From Aliarcobacter butzleri (GTDB taxonomy: Bacteria; Campylobacterota; Campylobacteria; Campylobacterales; Arcobacteraceae), in NCBI GenBank assembly GCA_012522985.1, contig JAAYJJ010000031.1, forward strand, positions 1-12,925: DNA of 12,925 nt, written 5' to 3'. A model generated the notes under the pieces. That model was not told the origin of the DNA, searched no databases, and worked only from the letters and a program-made list of their open reading frames with translations. Position 1 is the first letter of the stretch; each line of letters starts with the position of its first letter. Below, piece after piece: positions 1 to 7,498 of this stretch. A program made the position numbers and the translations under genes.

Positions 1-543
1 TAGATTAACAGCCCAAACCCCAAGTGGGGAGTTATAAGGATGGCTTAAATAGAGTTTATCTTGAGGATGCTCTTTGATAGTTTTAAAAAACTCCATATTA
101 CTATAATCTAGCTCCAAAACAGTTCTTTTTGATGATAATTGTACCACGCCATCTTTATCTATAAACTTTATAGCACTTAAGTTTGGGAGTATTAGATTTA
201 TAAATTCAAAATGTTGTAGTAGCTTTTCTTTTTTTGCACTATTTTGTAAATCTACATCTTTTATATCATAGCTAAGAGCATATAATAAATCACTAATAGT
301 ATCAATATCTTTAAAAAAGCTATCGTGTACTATTTTGGAGTGTGTTGTTAGCTTAAATTTTTCCTCTTGCATAGTATCTTTATAGTTATAGTATAAATTA
401 AATGCTAGAGCAATAGCAATAAAAAAGAAGATTATAACTAAAAGCAACCATTCTATAATAAAATTTTTCAATTCAAGTTTATAGAGTCTGTTTGTTGAGA
501 TATCACAATATTTGGTTTCACAAGTTTTACAAAAATCTATCAT
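1..543 (-). CDS. Membrane sensor protein, PDC/Cache-like N-terminal part (3' end cut by window edge)
   Basis: Only the first 181 residues are in the window; the reading frame is open to base 1, so the output domain (kinase, diguanylate cyclase or other) is unknown. The start is ATG at 543, with AAGGAG overlapping the TAA of the chemoreceptor gene 17 bp upstream, so the two are probably co-transcribed. Residues 1-25 form a short cytoplasmic tail with three cysteines, C5, C8 and C13 (C-x2-C-x4-C). Residues 28-52 are a strongly hydrophobic membrane helix (IIEWLLLVIIFFFIAIALAF). Residues 53-181 would lie outside. They carry the D-K-D-G turn (129-132) followed by a short strand and a D-Y-S-x-x-E-F-F motif (147-153), a pattern typical of PDC/Cache ligand-binding domains of sensor kinases, cyclases and chemoreceptors. 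The family assignment rests on this pattern only. Confidence 0.8.
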   Translation of the reverse strand, partial: MIDFCKTCETKYCDISTNRLYKLELKNFIIEWLLLVIIFFFIAIALAFNLYYNYKDTMQEEKFKLTTHSKIVHDSFFKDIDTISDLLYALSYDIKDVDLQNSAKKEKLLQHFEFINLILPNLSAIKFIDKDGVVQLSSKRTVLELDYSNMEFFKTIKEHPQDKLYLSHPYNSPLGVWAVNL

Positions 544-560
544 AATTATACCTATACTCC

Positions 561-3146
561 TTATGCTTTTTCAATATCATTAGAATTACAGTTGTCTTTT
601 TTGATTTGCTGAATTTTCCAAAATATATCAGAAATATTTTTATCTGTTTTTAGAGCAAGTTCACAAACCTCTTTTGTTCCTGTATATCCTTTGGTATTTG
701 CTACTATAAGTTGTTGTATTTCACTATGAACTAAATAATGTATTTTCTTAAAATCTGCCCAATTTTCAGTTTTGGTAAATGATTTATTCTCTTCTTCTTG
801 AGTTTTTATCCATTTACCTAAATGACATTCGTTATCTGTTGCTACTTTCCATTGTTGTTTATTACCTAGTTTGGCAAAAGCAGTATTTTTAAAGTTGATA
901 TGATCTAGTTTTAGTTTATTAATATAAAACATTAAATCCACATCACAAACTTGCTCTTTGGTTTTTTGATCATATTTAGAGTGTGCTACTGTAGAGATTA
1001 ACTTATCTGATAATACTTTTACATCTTGTGCTAGTTCACTTATTTGTGTTGCTGCGGCTGCATTTTGTTGAGTAGCTTGATCTAGTTCAGTTACAGCAGT
1101 ATTGATTTGTTCAATTCCCTCTTTTTGTTCTTTTGAAGCAGATGAGACTTGATTGATTAAATCTATAGTATGTGCTATATTTTCATTTAATTTTTTATAT
1201 CCATTTATCATATTGTTAGCTATATCTTTTCCATCATTTGATTTTAAAGCTGCATTTTCAACGATCTCTTTTATCTCTTTTGCAGCAGCTGCACTTCTTG
1301 CTGCTAAGTTTCTCACCTCTCCTGCAACAACGGCAAAGCCTTTACCAGCTTCACCTGCTGTTGCTGCTTCAACTGCGGCATTTAAACTTAATATATTGGT
1401 TTGAAATGCTATTTGATCTATGACTGTAATAGCATCATTTATTAAATTGACCTGTGCATTTATCTCTTCCATAGATTTAGCCGTTTGTAATGCTAGTTTT
1501 TGCCCCTCATTTGAGGCTTTTGTTACATCATTTGCATAATTAGACATTTGTAGTGTATTTTCAGTATTATTTATAATCGTACTTGTAATCTCTTCCAATG
1601 CTGCTGCTGTTTCTTCTAGTGAAGCTGCTTGTTGGTTTGATGAACTAGACAAAGATGAGGCACTTGTAGCAAGTACTTGTATAGAGGAGTCAAGCTCATC
1701 AGCTGTTAAATCAATAATAGCCAATAGCTCACTAATACTATCTGCCAAGGCTCTTATACTAAGAATAATAGATCCTGTTTTACCACTTATTGCATCAGTA
1801 CCTACTGTTGCTACAAAATTTGCATTACCATATTCTGTTAAAATATTTATACATAAATCTAAATCTTTTTCTAGTTTTATTATAGAATCATTTAGGGATT
1901 GTTTAATATTTTCTGTCATTGGATTTGAAGATACTGTATGAACTCTATATCCAAATAAACCATGTTTTACTTTTGTTAATACATCATTTATCTCTTCTAT
2001 AAGTGTTCTATCTTCGGTAATCTCTTTTGATATTTGTATAATAGCACTATTTATCTCTTTTGCCATTTGCCCAAACTCATCAGTAGAATTTAACTCTATT
2101 GGAGATACATTTTGGTTTTCTCTTTTTAAAAATAAGAAAAACTCTTCGATACCGCTTTGTAGTTTTTTTGTAGAGTTTATTACATTGTTTGAAATAATCA
2201 TATATATAAAAATAGTTACAAGAACTAAAATAATAGAACCTATAATAGCAATAGATATAATAGTAGTAATATTATTTATATTTTCATTCATCTGCTTTTC
2301 CATAAAAGAGATACTAAAATCTTCAACATCTTTCAATAAATCTATAGATTTTGATATAGTAGTAAACCAAACTGATGGAGTAATATTAAAATTACCCTCT
2401 TTGTTTTTTGTAAATGCCAAAGAGATCATTTGATCTGTTTGCTCTACATCATTACCTTGGTATGTTGATCTAAAATAGCTTATAAGCTCTTTGCTTGCAT
2501 CTTGTTCAAAGTTATACAATGCTGTACTAAATATAGTTTTATTTGCTCCAACCTTTGCAAATAGATCTCCTCTAAACTCATTTAAAGTAAAAGCTTCATT
2601 TAAATTGGCTCTTATTTGTCCAAGGTTTTCTTTGCCAAGTATAAGCCAATAGTGTGCAAGAAGAGAGTTTTTGATTTGTGGAATTTGAGATTTATTTAAA
2701 ATAGATCTATAATAATCAAAAAATCTATAAATACTTTCTGTATAATAAAGACTTGATTGAGCTGGGGTTAAAGTAATCAAATCTATAGTATTTCTTGTTG
2801 AATGTAACTCTTGTAATATAGTAGTAGCTATAGATATATTTTGTTTTTTTTGAAAATCTATAAGTTCTTGTAGAACTTTATCTACATTGATACGCTGATT
2901 AACTAATAAATCTTTGTTTTTCTCTCCATTTGAAGCCAAATAACCAGCAGATAAACCTCTTTCTATTTGAATATGATGGATTAATAAGCCTATTTTTTTG
3001 ATTTCATCAATTGAGGCTGCATGAGTTGCATTATTATACTCTTTTGATAAAGATATTATTGAATTAGCTACTAAAAACAGTATTGCTATTAAAGGTAATG
3101 CAAATAAACCAATAAATTTAGCCCTTATATTAAGATTGTTAAACAT
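561..3146 (-). CDS. Methyl-accepting chemotaxis protein with NIT sensor, HAMP and C-terminal CZB zinc-binding domain
   Basis: An 861-residue transmembrane chemoreceptor. The membrane helices are at about 11-33 and 292-318. Between them lies an all-helical domain with the Q60-x-ERG-x-SAGYL signature of NIT (nitrate- and nitrite-sensing) domains. A HAMP linker follows (about 319-372, DEFGQ at 356-360), then a second HAMP-like helical stretch to about 475. The cytoplasmic signalling hairpin spans about 480-720; its tip at 575-619 is almost canonical ([19 protein letters not shown], then [15 protein letters not shown]) and is where CheA and CheW dock. The C-terminus is a CZB domain with apparent zinc ligands H749, C774 (in CHLGKW), H803 and H807. 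CZB domains are known in cytoplasmic receptors such as H. pylori TlpD, where the cysteine/zinc site responds to oxidants or zinc. No CheR/CheB-tethering pentapeptide is present at the end (DIEKA). The start is ATG with AAGGAG 9 bp upstream. Nitrate as ligand is a family-level guess. Confidence 0.95.
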   Translation of the reverse strand: MFNNLNIRAKFIGLFALPLIAILFLVANSIISLSKEYNNATHAASIDEIKKIGLLIHHIQIERGLSAGYLASNGEKNKDLLVNQRINVDKVLQELIDFQKKQNISIATTILQELHSTRNTIDLITLTPAQSSLYYTESIYRFFDYYRSILNKSQIPQIKNSLLAHYWLILGKENLGQIRANLNEAFTLNEFRGDLFAKVGANKTIFSTALYNFEQDASKELISYFRSTYQGNDVEQTDQMISLAFTKNKEGNFNITPSVWFTTISKSIDLLKDVEDFSISFMEKQMNENINNITTIISIAIIGSIILVLVTIFIYMIISNNVINSTKKLQSGIEEFFLFLKRENQNVSPIELNSTDEFGQMAKEINSAIIQISKEITEDRTLIEEINDVLTKVKHGLFGYRVHTVSSNPMTENIKQSLNDSIIKLEKDLDLCINILTEYGNANFVATVGTDAISGKTGSIILSIRALADSISELLAIIDLTADELDSSIQVLATSASSLSSSSNQQAASLEETAAALEEITSTIINNTENTLQMSNYANDVTKASNEGQKLALQTAKSMEEINAQVNLINDAITVIDQIAFQTNILSLNAAVEAATAGEAGKGFAVVAGEVRNLAARSAAAAKEIKEIVENAALKSNDGKDIANNMINGYKKLNENIAHTIDLINQVSSASKEQKEGIEQINTAVTELDQATQQNAAAATQISELAQDVKVLSDKLISTVAHSKYDQKTKEQVCDVDLMFYINKLKLDHINFKNTAFAKLGNKQQWKVATDNECHLGKWIKTQEEENKSFTKTENWADFKKIHYLVHSEIQQLIVANTKGYTGTKEVCELALKTDKNISDIFWKIQQIKKDNCNSNDIEKA

Positions 3147-3174
3147 GATAGTTTACTCCTTTTTTATGGATTTT

Positions 3175-3180
3175 ATTATA
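3175..3180 (-). promoter_or_regulatory. Putative -10 box for the chemoreceptor gene
   Basis: A perfect TATAAT on the minus strand ends 28 nt before the chemoreceptor ATG, which predicts a leader of about 20 nt carrying the AAGGAG ribosome site at 3156-3161. No -35 hexamer is evident, as is usual for sigma-70 promoters in Campylobacterota. In such AT-rich DNA a chance match is possible. The near-identical spacing at cheW and ubiE adds weight. Confidence 0.4.
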
Positions 3181-3300
3181 TAAATAAGTATTATTTGCTA
3201 AGAAAAATAGTTTGGAAGTAGAGTTATTGTTTTTGGAAAATACTTTAATTTGATATGTTTGTAGTTTAGAGTAATAATTTTGTAAGTTATTATTAAGATT

Positions 3301-3320
3301 ATATATATATATATATATAT
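3301..3320. repeat. (AT)10 dinucleotide repeat
   Basis: Ten perfect AT units lie 154 bp upstream of the chemoreceptor start. The left edge of the tract completes a minus-strand TATAAT (3298-3303). A weak -35-like TTACAA (3323-3328) sits on the other side, leaving a 19-bp spacer made mostly of the repeat. Changes in repeat number by slippage would alter this spacing in 2-bp steps. The repeat is seen directly; any regulatory effect is speculation. Confidence 0.8.
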
Positions 3321-3358
3321 GATTGTAATAGTGTCATATTTTTTACCTAATGTTATAG

Positions 3359-3387
3359 ATTGTATCAAACATTTAACACATTGTATC
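3359..3387. repeat. Pair of 8-bp direct repeats (ATTGTATC)
   Basis: ATTGTATC occurs at 3359-3366 and again at 3380-3387, 21 bp apart, which is about two helical turns. A third partial copy (ATTGTA) is at 3322-3327. Same-face direct repeats upstream of a gene can be response-regulator sites, but the reverse complement also contains TACAAT, a plausible -10 hexamer. The meaning is undecided and chance is possible at this base composition. Confidence 0.35.
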
Positions 3388-3395
3388 TTTTTATA

Positions 3396-3415
3396 GCTTA
3401 AATTATTATTTAAGC
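3396..3415. repeat. Inverted repeat just downstream of the REC-PAS-coiled-coil gene
   Basis: GCTTAAAT and ATTTAAGC form a perfect 8-bp stem with a 4-nt loop, starting 19 bp after the regulator stop codon. The stem has only two G-C pairs and no clean U-run follows it on the minus strand. It is at best a weak terminator or RNA-stabilising hairpin, or a regulator site. Confidence 0.35.
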
Positions 3416-3434
3416 CGCTTTATTAAAAATCTAC

Positions 3435-4829
3435 TTATCTATCTTTAGATCTTTCATCTGTAAAGATAATACTAGCTGTTTCATTGTCACAATGTCTTAT
3501 AATTTTGGCTTCAAGGAATTTTAACCTTTTTTCATCTTGTATTGCTTTTTGTTTATATGAATCTAATAGTTCATCTAGTGCATCTTTGTTTTCAAAAGTC
3601 TCTAGTTTTTCTTTGTATTCGGATAGTTCACTTTCAAGATCATCTATCATCACCTCTAAAGCTATTTTTTCTTTAAAGATATCACTTTCTAAATCTTTTA
3701 AAAGTTTGTTTTTTTCAACTTCAAGTTTAGCAACACTATTTTTTAACTCAAGATTTTCTTTACTAAGTTTTAGCATAGAAGATGCTTGATAATCACTAGG
3801 TTGGGGTTGATTTTTAAGTGCTATAAGATCACTTTTTAGGGATTTTATCTCTAGTTGAGATCTATTGTATAAGGCAAAAATTTTTGATTTATCTATTTGT
3901 GCTTTGTTTAAAAGCTCTGATAACTCATCAATTTGTTTTGATTGTTCATTTATTATACTATTAAGTTCACTTATGGTCTCTTTGCCTTCTAAAAAGACTT
4001 TGCTTTTTGCTTTCATAAGGGCTGATTGTATCTCTCTTTTTTGTATAATCTGAGCAGTAATATCTTTTTGAACTAAAATAGCACCTAAAATCTCACCATT
4101 TTCGGTGATATTTGGTATAGCTATAGCTTCAACAATAAAATCATCTTGAAATTTGTTTATATTTTTAATATTTCCTTTCCAAGAGTTATTTTTATTTATT
4201 GTGCTTAAGATAGTGTTTATAATATCTTGATTTTCTTTATGGACTATTTTTTGGATATTTTGGTTTACTATCTCATCATATTCATAAGAGCTGATTTCTA
4301 AAAATAGTTGATTTATATATAAAATAGTACCTTTAAGATCTATTTTTATAATAAGATTATTGTTTTCTAGGATCTCTTTATATCTTTGTAGATCTAATCT
4401 TTGAGCAACTATTAATCTTTCTTGAAATTGTAAATATGCTATTTCGTTTAGTATTATAAGTAGAGTTCTAATATTGATAGGTTTTACTATATAATCATAT
4501 ACTTTTACCTTAATAGCCTCAGCTAAAAAAGCACTATCAGAGTATGCTGTAGCAAAGATTACGGGAATTTCTTTATTTATCTTTCTTATCTCTTGCATCA
4601 TCTCTATACCTGATAGTTTTGGCATATTGATATCGCTTATAATAACATCTATTTTTGATTGATTGTTTAAAAAAACTTCATAACCCTCTTGTCCATCACT
4701 AGCTGTGTAGATATGGTTTACAAAGTTTTTTAAAAGATTGGATAGCTCATATTTTATATTTTCATCATCTTCAACATATAAAATATTTAAATTTTTTAAT
4801 AAATTCTTTGGAGCATCACTTTTGTTCAT
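3435..4829 (-). CDS. Response regulator with PAS domain and long C-terminal coiled coil (REC-PAS-CC), no output domain
   Basis: 464 residues. Residues 13-130 are a complete receiver: acidic D21/D22, phospho-acceptor D66 (in SDINMP), T94 and K116 (VKP). Residues 150-260 are a PAS domain ending in the usual D-I-T-A-Q linker. Residues 262-440 are predicted to be almost entirely coiled coil, rich in E, K, L and S with heptad-like spacing, broken once by a proline-rich kink (QPQPSD, 341-346). There is no DNA-binding, cyclase, EAL, HD or kinase domain. The last 20 residues (after RHCDNE) leave the coiled coil and match nothing I recognise. The start ATG lies inside the preceding receiver gene (14-nt overlap), so translation is likely coupled to it. 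Receiver and PAS assignment is firm. A role as a phosphorylation-dependent scaffold or adaptor is inference. Confidence 0.9.
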   Translation of the reverse strand: MNKSDAPKNLLKNLNILYVEDDENIKYELSNLLKNFVNHIYTASDGQEGYEVFLNNQSKIDVIISDINMPKLSGIEMMQEIRKINKEIPVIFATAYSDSAFLAEAIKVKVYDYIVKPINIRTLLIILNEIAYLQFQERLIVAQRLDLQRYKEILENNNLIIKIDLKGTILYINQLFLEISSYEYDEIVNQNIQKIVHKENQDIINTILSTINKNNSWKGNIKNINKFQDDFIVEAIAIPNITENGEILGAILVQKDITAQIIQKREIQSALMKAKSKVFLEGKETISELNSIINEQSKQIDELSELLNKAQIDKSKIFALYNRSQLEIKSLKSDLIALKNQPQPSDYQASSMLKLSKENLELKNSVAKLEVEKNKLLKDLESDIFKEKIALEVMIDDLESELSEYKEKLETFENKDALDELLDSYKQKAIQDEKRLKFLEAKIIRHCDNETASIIFTDERSKDR

Positions 4830-5217
4830 TGTTGTTTAGATCCAAAGAGACAACTAAATCAATAAATTTCAAAAAGTCAAAAGGTTTTAGAAGATAGTGA
4901 GTTACTCCTAACTCTTTTGATTTTTCTATATATTCTGATTCAGTATGTGCAGACATAATAATAACCTCTACATTGGAGAACTTTTTAATCTCTTTTATCA
5001 TATCAAGTCCGTTCATTATAGGCATATTTACATCTGTTATTACTAAATTAATATCACTATTTGCTTTTAGAACTTCGATACCTTCTTTGCCATTTTTGGC
5101 TACTAGAAAATTGGCTCCTAGTTTACTGAGGGTATCAGAGATAATAGATACTAAATCATCCTCATCTTCAACAAATAAAAGTTTTAGCTTTTTGAGTTTT
5201 GCTATCTTCTCTTGCAT
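4816..5217 (-). CDS. Single-domain response regulator (CheY-like receiver)
   Basis: 133 residues, one receiver domain and nothing else. The acidic pocket is E17/D18, the phospho-acceptor is D62 (TDVNMP), the switch residue is S89 (MSAH) and the conserved lysine is K111 (LKP). It resembles the receiver of the next gene (both have the D-x-N-M-P turn), so the two may be products of a duplication. It lies 18 bp downstream of cheW with AAAAGGG as ribosome site, and its stop overlaps the start of the REC-PAS-coiled-coil gene. It could be a CheY-like motor signal, a phosphate sink, or an intermediate in a relay to its neighbour. I do not assign it as the main cheY because no other chemotaxis core gene is adjacent. 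Confidence 0.93.
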   Translation of the reverse strand: MQEKIAKLKKLKLLFVEDEDDLVSIISDTLSKLGANFLVAKNGKEGIEVLKANSDINLVITDVNMPIMNGLDMIKEIKKFSNVEVIIMSAHTESEYIEKSKELGVTHYLLKPFDFLKFIDLVVSLDLNNNEQK

Positions 5218-5235
5218 AAAATAAACCCTTTTATC

Positions 5236-5712
5236 TTAAGAGTCTTGTAACTCTTCTTTACTAACAACTGCTTCAACATCCATTATTACAAGCATTTCAT
5301 TATTTTCTAGCCTTACGTACCCTTTTAAATATCTTGAAGGAATCGCTGAACCCATATCACTTACAGGAGCTAGATGGGAAATATCAAGTTTTTGTACATC
5401 ATCAACTTTATCAACGACTATGCCTATCATTCTATTGTCTTCTGTAATAACAGCAATAACAGCAGTATGTTCATTGTATTCTATTTTACCAGTATTAAAC
5501 TTAATTCTTACATCTAAAATAGGAACAACCTCACCTCTTAAGTTAATCAAACCTTTTACCCATTTACTAGTATTTGGGAGCGTAGTTATAATATCTGGAT
5601 ATGTTAAAATCTCTCTTATTTTGGGTAATTCTATAGCATATTGCATATGCCCTAGTTCAAAAGTCATATACTCACTTATAAGATTTGTTTTTGTTTTTTG
5701 TGCTGATGCCAT
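5236..5712 (-). CDS. cheW: CheW-type chemotaxis adaptor protein
   Basis: 158 residues, a single CheW domain from about 12 to 150. CheW links chemoreceptor tips to the kinase CheA in the signalling array. The diagnostic segment is W51-VKGLINLRGEVVPILDV, with the conserved R59-G60. The second subdomain follows with IGIVVDKVDDV (96-106), and the C-terminal strand LVIMDVEAVV (141-150) is also typical. Length matches ordinary CheW, and there is no receiver domain, so it is not CheV. It heads a three-gene unit with two response regulators. AAGGAGTC lies just upstream of the ATG. The kinase partner is not in the window. It could be a second, pathway-specific CheW rather than the main copy. Confidence 0.95.
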   Translation of the reverse strand: MASAQKTKTNLISEYMTFELGHMQYAIELPKIREILTYPDIITTLPNTSKWVKGLINLRGEVVPILDVRIKFNTGKIEYNEHTAVIAVITEDNRMIGIVVDKVDDVQKLDISHLAPVSDMGSAIPSRYLKGYVRLENNEMLVIMDVEAVVSKEELQDS

Positions 5713-5739
5713 TTTAAGACTCCTTTTTAAAACTTTGAT

Positions 5740-5745
5740 ATTATA
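5740..5745 (-). promoter_or_regulatory. Putative -10 box for the cheW operon
   Basis: TATAAT on the minus strand (context TATAGTATAAT) ends 27 nt before the cheW ATG, predicting a leader of about 20 nt that includes the AGGAG site. It lies in the 51-bp gap after the PAS gene, so cheW can be transcribed alone or by read-through. No -35 box was recognised. Confidence 0.42.
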
Positions 5746-5763
5746 CTATAAATTTGATTATCT

Positions 5764-6159
5764 TTAGGCTTTATCTAAGGATAATTGTTTATATAAACTT
5801 TCAGCCTCTTTAATCTCTTCTTTACTAGCTTTTCTTCTACAACTTATATATCCTTTTGTATTATCACTTGAAGCAAAAGGATAAACAGTAGCAAAAACCA
5901 AATAAAAACCACCATCTTTTGTTTTATTTTTCACATACCCAGTCCAGACTTCTCCTTTTTTGATGGTTTCCCAAAGTTCTTTAAATGCAGCTTTTGGCAT
6001 ATCTGGATGTCTTACTATACTATGGGGTTTTCCCATAAGTTCTTCTAGTGTATAACCAGCTACTGCACAAAAATCATCGTTAGCAAACCTTATAACGCCT
6101 TTTTCATCAGTTTCACTTACCAAAAAGGCATAATGATCTAATATGGTTTCTTTTGACAT
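5764..6159 (-). CDS. Stand-alone Aer/CetB-type PAS redox sensor protein
   Basis: 131 residues forming one PAS domain with no membrane helix, HAMP or signalling domain. It carries the signature of the FAD-binding PAS of the aerotaxis receptor Aer: N27, then R50-H51-P52-D53-M54-P55, W63 and W72, followed by a K-N-K-x-K-D-G-G-F-Y strand. From memory, these align with E. coli Aer N34, R57, H58, D60, W70 and W79 at a constant offset of 7. Campylobacter CetB is a similar stand-alone PAS protein that signals through a separate membrane receptor, CetA, in energy taxis, and this gene is likely its functional relative. It sits just upstream of cheW. The ribosome site is AAGGA (6166-6170). FAD binding is inferred from the motif. 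Which receptor it talks to is not shown by the sequence. Confidence 0.9.
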   Translation of the reverse strand: MSKETILDHYAFLVSETDEKGVIRFANDDFCAVAGYTLEELMGKPHSIVRHPDMPKAAFKELWETIKKGEVWTGYVKNKTKDGGFYLVFATVYPFASSDNTKGYISCRRKASKEEIKEAESLYKQLSLDKA

Positions 6160-6190
6160 AATATTTCCTTAGGATATCAGCCATATATTG

Positions 6191-6196
6191 AATATA
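6191..6196 (-). promoter_or_regulatory. Weak candidate -10 box for the PAS sensor gene
   Basis: TATATT (five of six matches to TATAAT) on the minus strand ends 31 nt before the PAS gene ATG. A perfect 8-bp palindrome, TTGATCAA, is at 6228-6235, about 30 bp further upstream. The 139-bp gap after xseA must contain the promoter unless there is read-through, but this particular box is a weak guess. Confidence 0.22.
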
Positions 6197-6298
6197 GATG
6201 ATATGTAGATTTTATTATTTACCAAATTTGATCAATTGACTATAAAAACACATAAACAAGCAAAGATTATCTTAACAAAATAATACTTAAAATTGAAT

Positions 6299-7498
6299 TT
6301 AAATTAAGCTATTTTTTTCTATAACTTTTACTTTAAGATGAATTTGAGCATCACTTAATTCTATAATATCTTCTATGTTTATATCGCTAAGAGATATGAT
6401 TTCTTGCTTTCTAAAAACTTGTACATAACCTTTTTTAATACGATTTTTTGGATTATTGAGTATAAAATTTTCTAATAGCACTTGAAGTTCTTTTTCTTTT
6501 AATAATATTTTATTCTCTAGAGTGGTATAAAAGTTATTTTTTAAGGTGATAATATCGTTTTCTATTTTTTCCAATTTAATATCTATAGAGTTTTGTTTAA
6601 ATTGTAAAGATAGTCTTTCTAATAATATATTTTTTTGCATTAAAAGATTTGAAAAGTTTTGATTTATACTAAGAATCAACTCTTCAAGATAAAAAAGTAG
6701 ATCATTTTTTGAAGGAAGAGACAACTCTATAGCATTTGAAGGAGTTGAGGCTCTAATATCAGCTACAAGATCACTTAGTAAAAAGTCACTTTCATGTCCA
6801 ACTGCACTTATTATAGGAGTTGAGGCTTGAAATATAGCTTCACAAACAATCTCTTCATTAAATGCCCAAAGATCTTCTATACTTCCACCACCACGACCAA
6901 CTATCATAATATCAACATTTAAACTATCTGCATATTTGATAGAATCAACTATATCATATTTTGCATTTTCGCCTTGGACTAGTGTTGGAATAAGAATAAG
7001 TTTACACAAAGGCCATCTATTTGCGGCTATTTTTTTCATATCTTCTATAGCTGCACCAGTTTGTGATGTAACAATAGCTATTGTTTTAGGATATTTTGGA
7101 AGATGTCTTTTATGCTTTAAGTCAAAATAGCCCAAACCTTGAAGCTTTTTTTTGAGTTGTTCATAAGCTAATGCCAAAGATCCTATCCCACTAGGTTCTA
7201 TTTTAGAGCAGATTAGTTGATAACTTCCCCTTGGAGTATATACAGAAATAGCACCACTTATAGTAACTTTGAGTCCAACTTCAAGTTTGAATTTTAAATT
7301 ATAGCTATTTCCTTTAAATAAAACACAACTTAGATTGGAATCTTTGTCTTTTATGGTAAAATATATATGCCCTGAATTATGAATGGTAAGATTACTAATC
7401 TCACCTTCAACATAAACAGATATAAAAGTTGATTCTAGTAGTGATTTGATTTGATTATTGAGCTGGGATACACTCAATAAAGAAAGAGAATTATTCAT
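6299..7498 (-). CDS. xseA: Exodeoxyribonuclease VII large subunit
   Basis: 399 residues. The catalytic subunit of exonuclease VII degrades single-stranded DNA from both ends and works with several copies of the small subunit XseB. The N-terminal OB-fold for nucleic-acid binding spans about 8-100 (VYVEGEISNL, then YFTIKD). The catalytic domain runs from about 120: AIVTSQTGAAIEDM (141-154), VGRGGGSIEDLW (200-211), GHESD (234-238) and DIRASTPSNA (247-256). A long helical region follows (about 265-345), then a small C-terminal strand domain. At 399 residues it is shorter than the E. coli enzyme, as I recall is normal for epsilonproteobacteria. It overlaps the ubiE stop by 4 bp (ATGA) and is the last gene of the operon. 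xseB is not in the window. Confidence 0.97.
   Translation of the reverse strand: MNNSLSLLSVSQLNNQIKSLLESTFISVYVEGEISNLTIHNSGHIYFTIKDKDSNLSCVLFKGNSYNLKFKLEVGLKVTISGAISVYTPRGSYQLICSKIEPSGIGSLALAYEQLKKKLQGLGYFDLKHKRHLPKYPKTIAIVTSQTGAAIEDMKKIAANRWPLCKLILIPTLVQGENAKYDIVDSIKYADSLNVDIMIVGRGGGSIEDLWAFNEEIVCEAIFQASTPIISAVGHESDFLLSDLVADIRASTPSNAIELSLPSKNDLLFYLEELILSINQNFSNLLMQKNILLERLSLQFKQNSIDIKLEKIENDIITLKNNFYTTLENKILLKEKELQVLLENFILNNPKNRIKKGYVQVFRKQEIISLSDINIEDIIELSDAQIHLKVKVIEKNSLI

Larger units (their letters stand above)
3147..3434. other. Intergenic region between the REC-PAS-coiled-coil gene and the chemoreceptor gene
   Basis: This is the longest non-coding stretch in the window (288 bp) and it is extremely AT-rich. 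It should hold the 3' end of the upstream regulator transcript and the promoter of the chemoreceptor-sensor pair. Seen within it: a TATAAT box close to the receptor start, a perfect (AT)10 tract, two copies of ATTGTATC 21 bp apart, and an 8-bp inverted repeat near the regulator stop. No coding frame of convincing length or composition, and no RNA gene, was recognised. Confidence 0.7.

Noticed and set aside
18..29. CCCC-AAGT-GGGG hairpin near the left edge
   Set aside because: It lies inside a well-supported coding frame (encoding S-P-L-G-V) and has no U-run, so it is not a terminator.
1153..1404. Plus-strand open frame opposite the chemoreceptor signalling domain
   Set aside because: Its alanine-rich product is a mirror of the highly conserved hairpin-tip codons on the minus strand; no ribosome site or family resemblance.
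3396..3415. Inverted repeat as an intrinsic terminator of the regulator gene
   Set aside because: The stem has six A-T and two G-C pairs and is followed by TATAAAAAGAT rather than a U-run on the minus strand; kept only as a repeat.
3435..4829. Hybrid histidine kinase
   Set aside because: The helical C-terminal part has no H-box, N-box or glycine boxes, so it is not a kinase.
6160..6298. Riboswitch or small RNA between xseA and the PAS gene
   Set aside because: The 139-bp gap shows only short palindromes (TTGATCAA, AAGATAATCTT) and no recognisable RNA fold.
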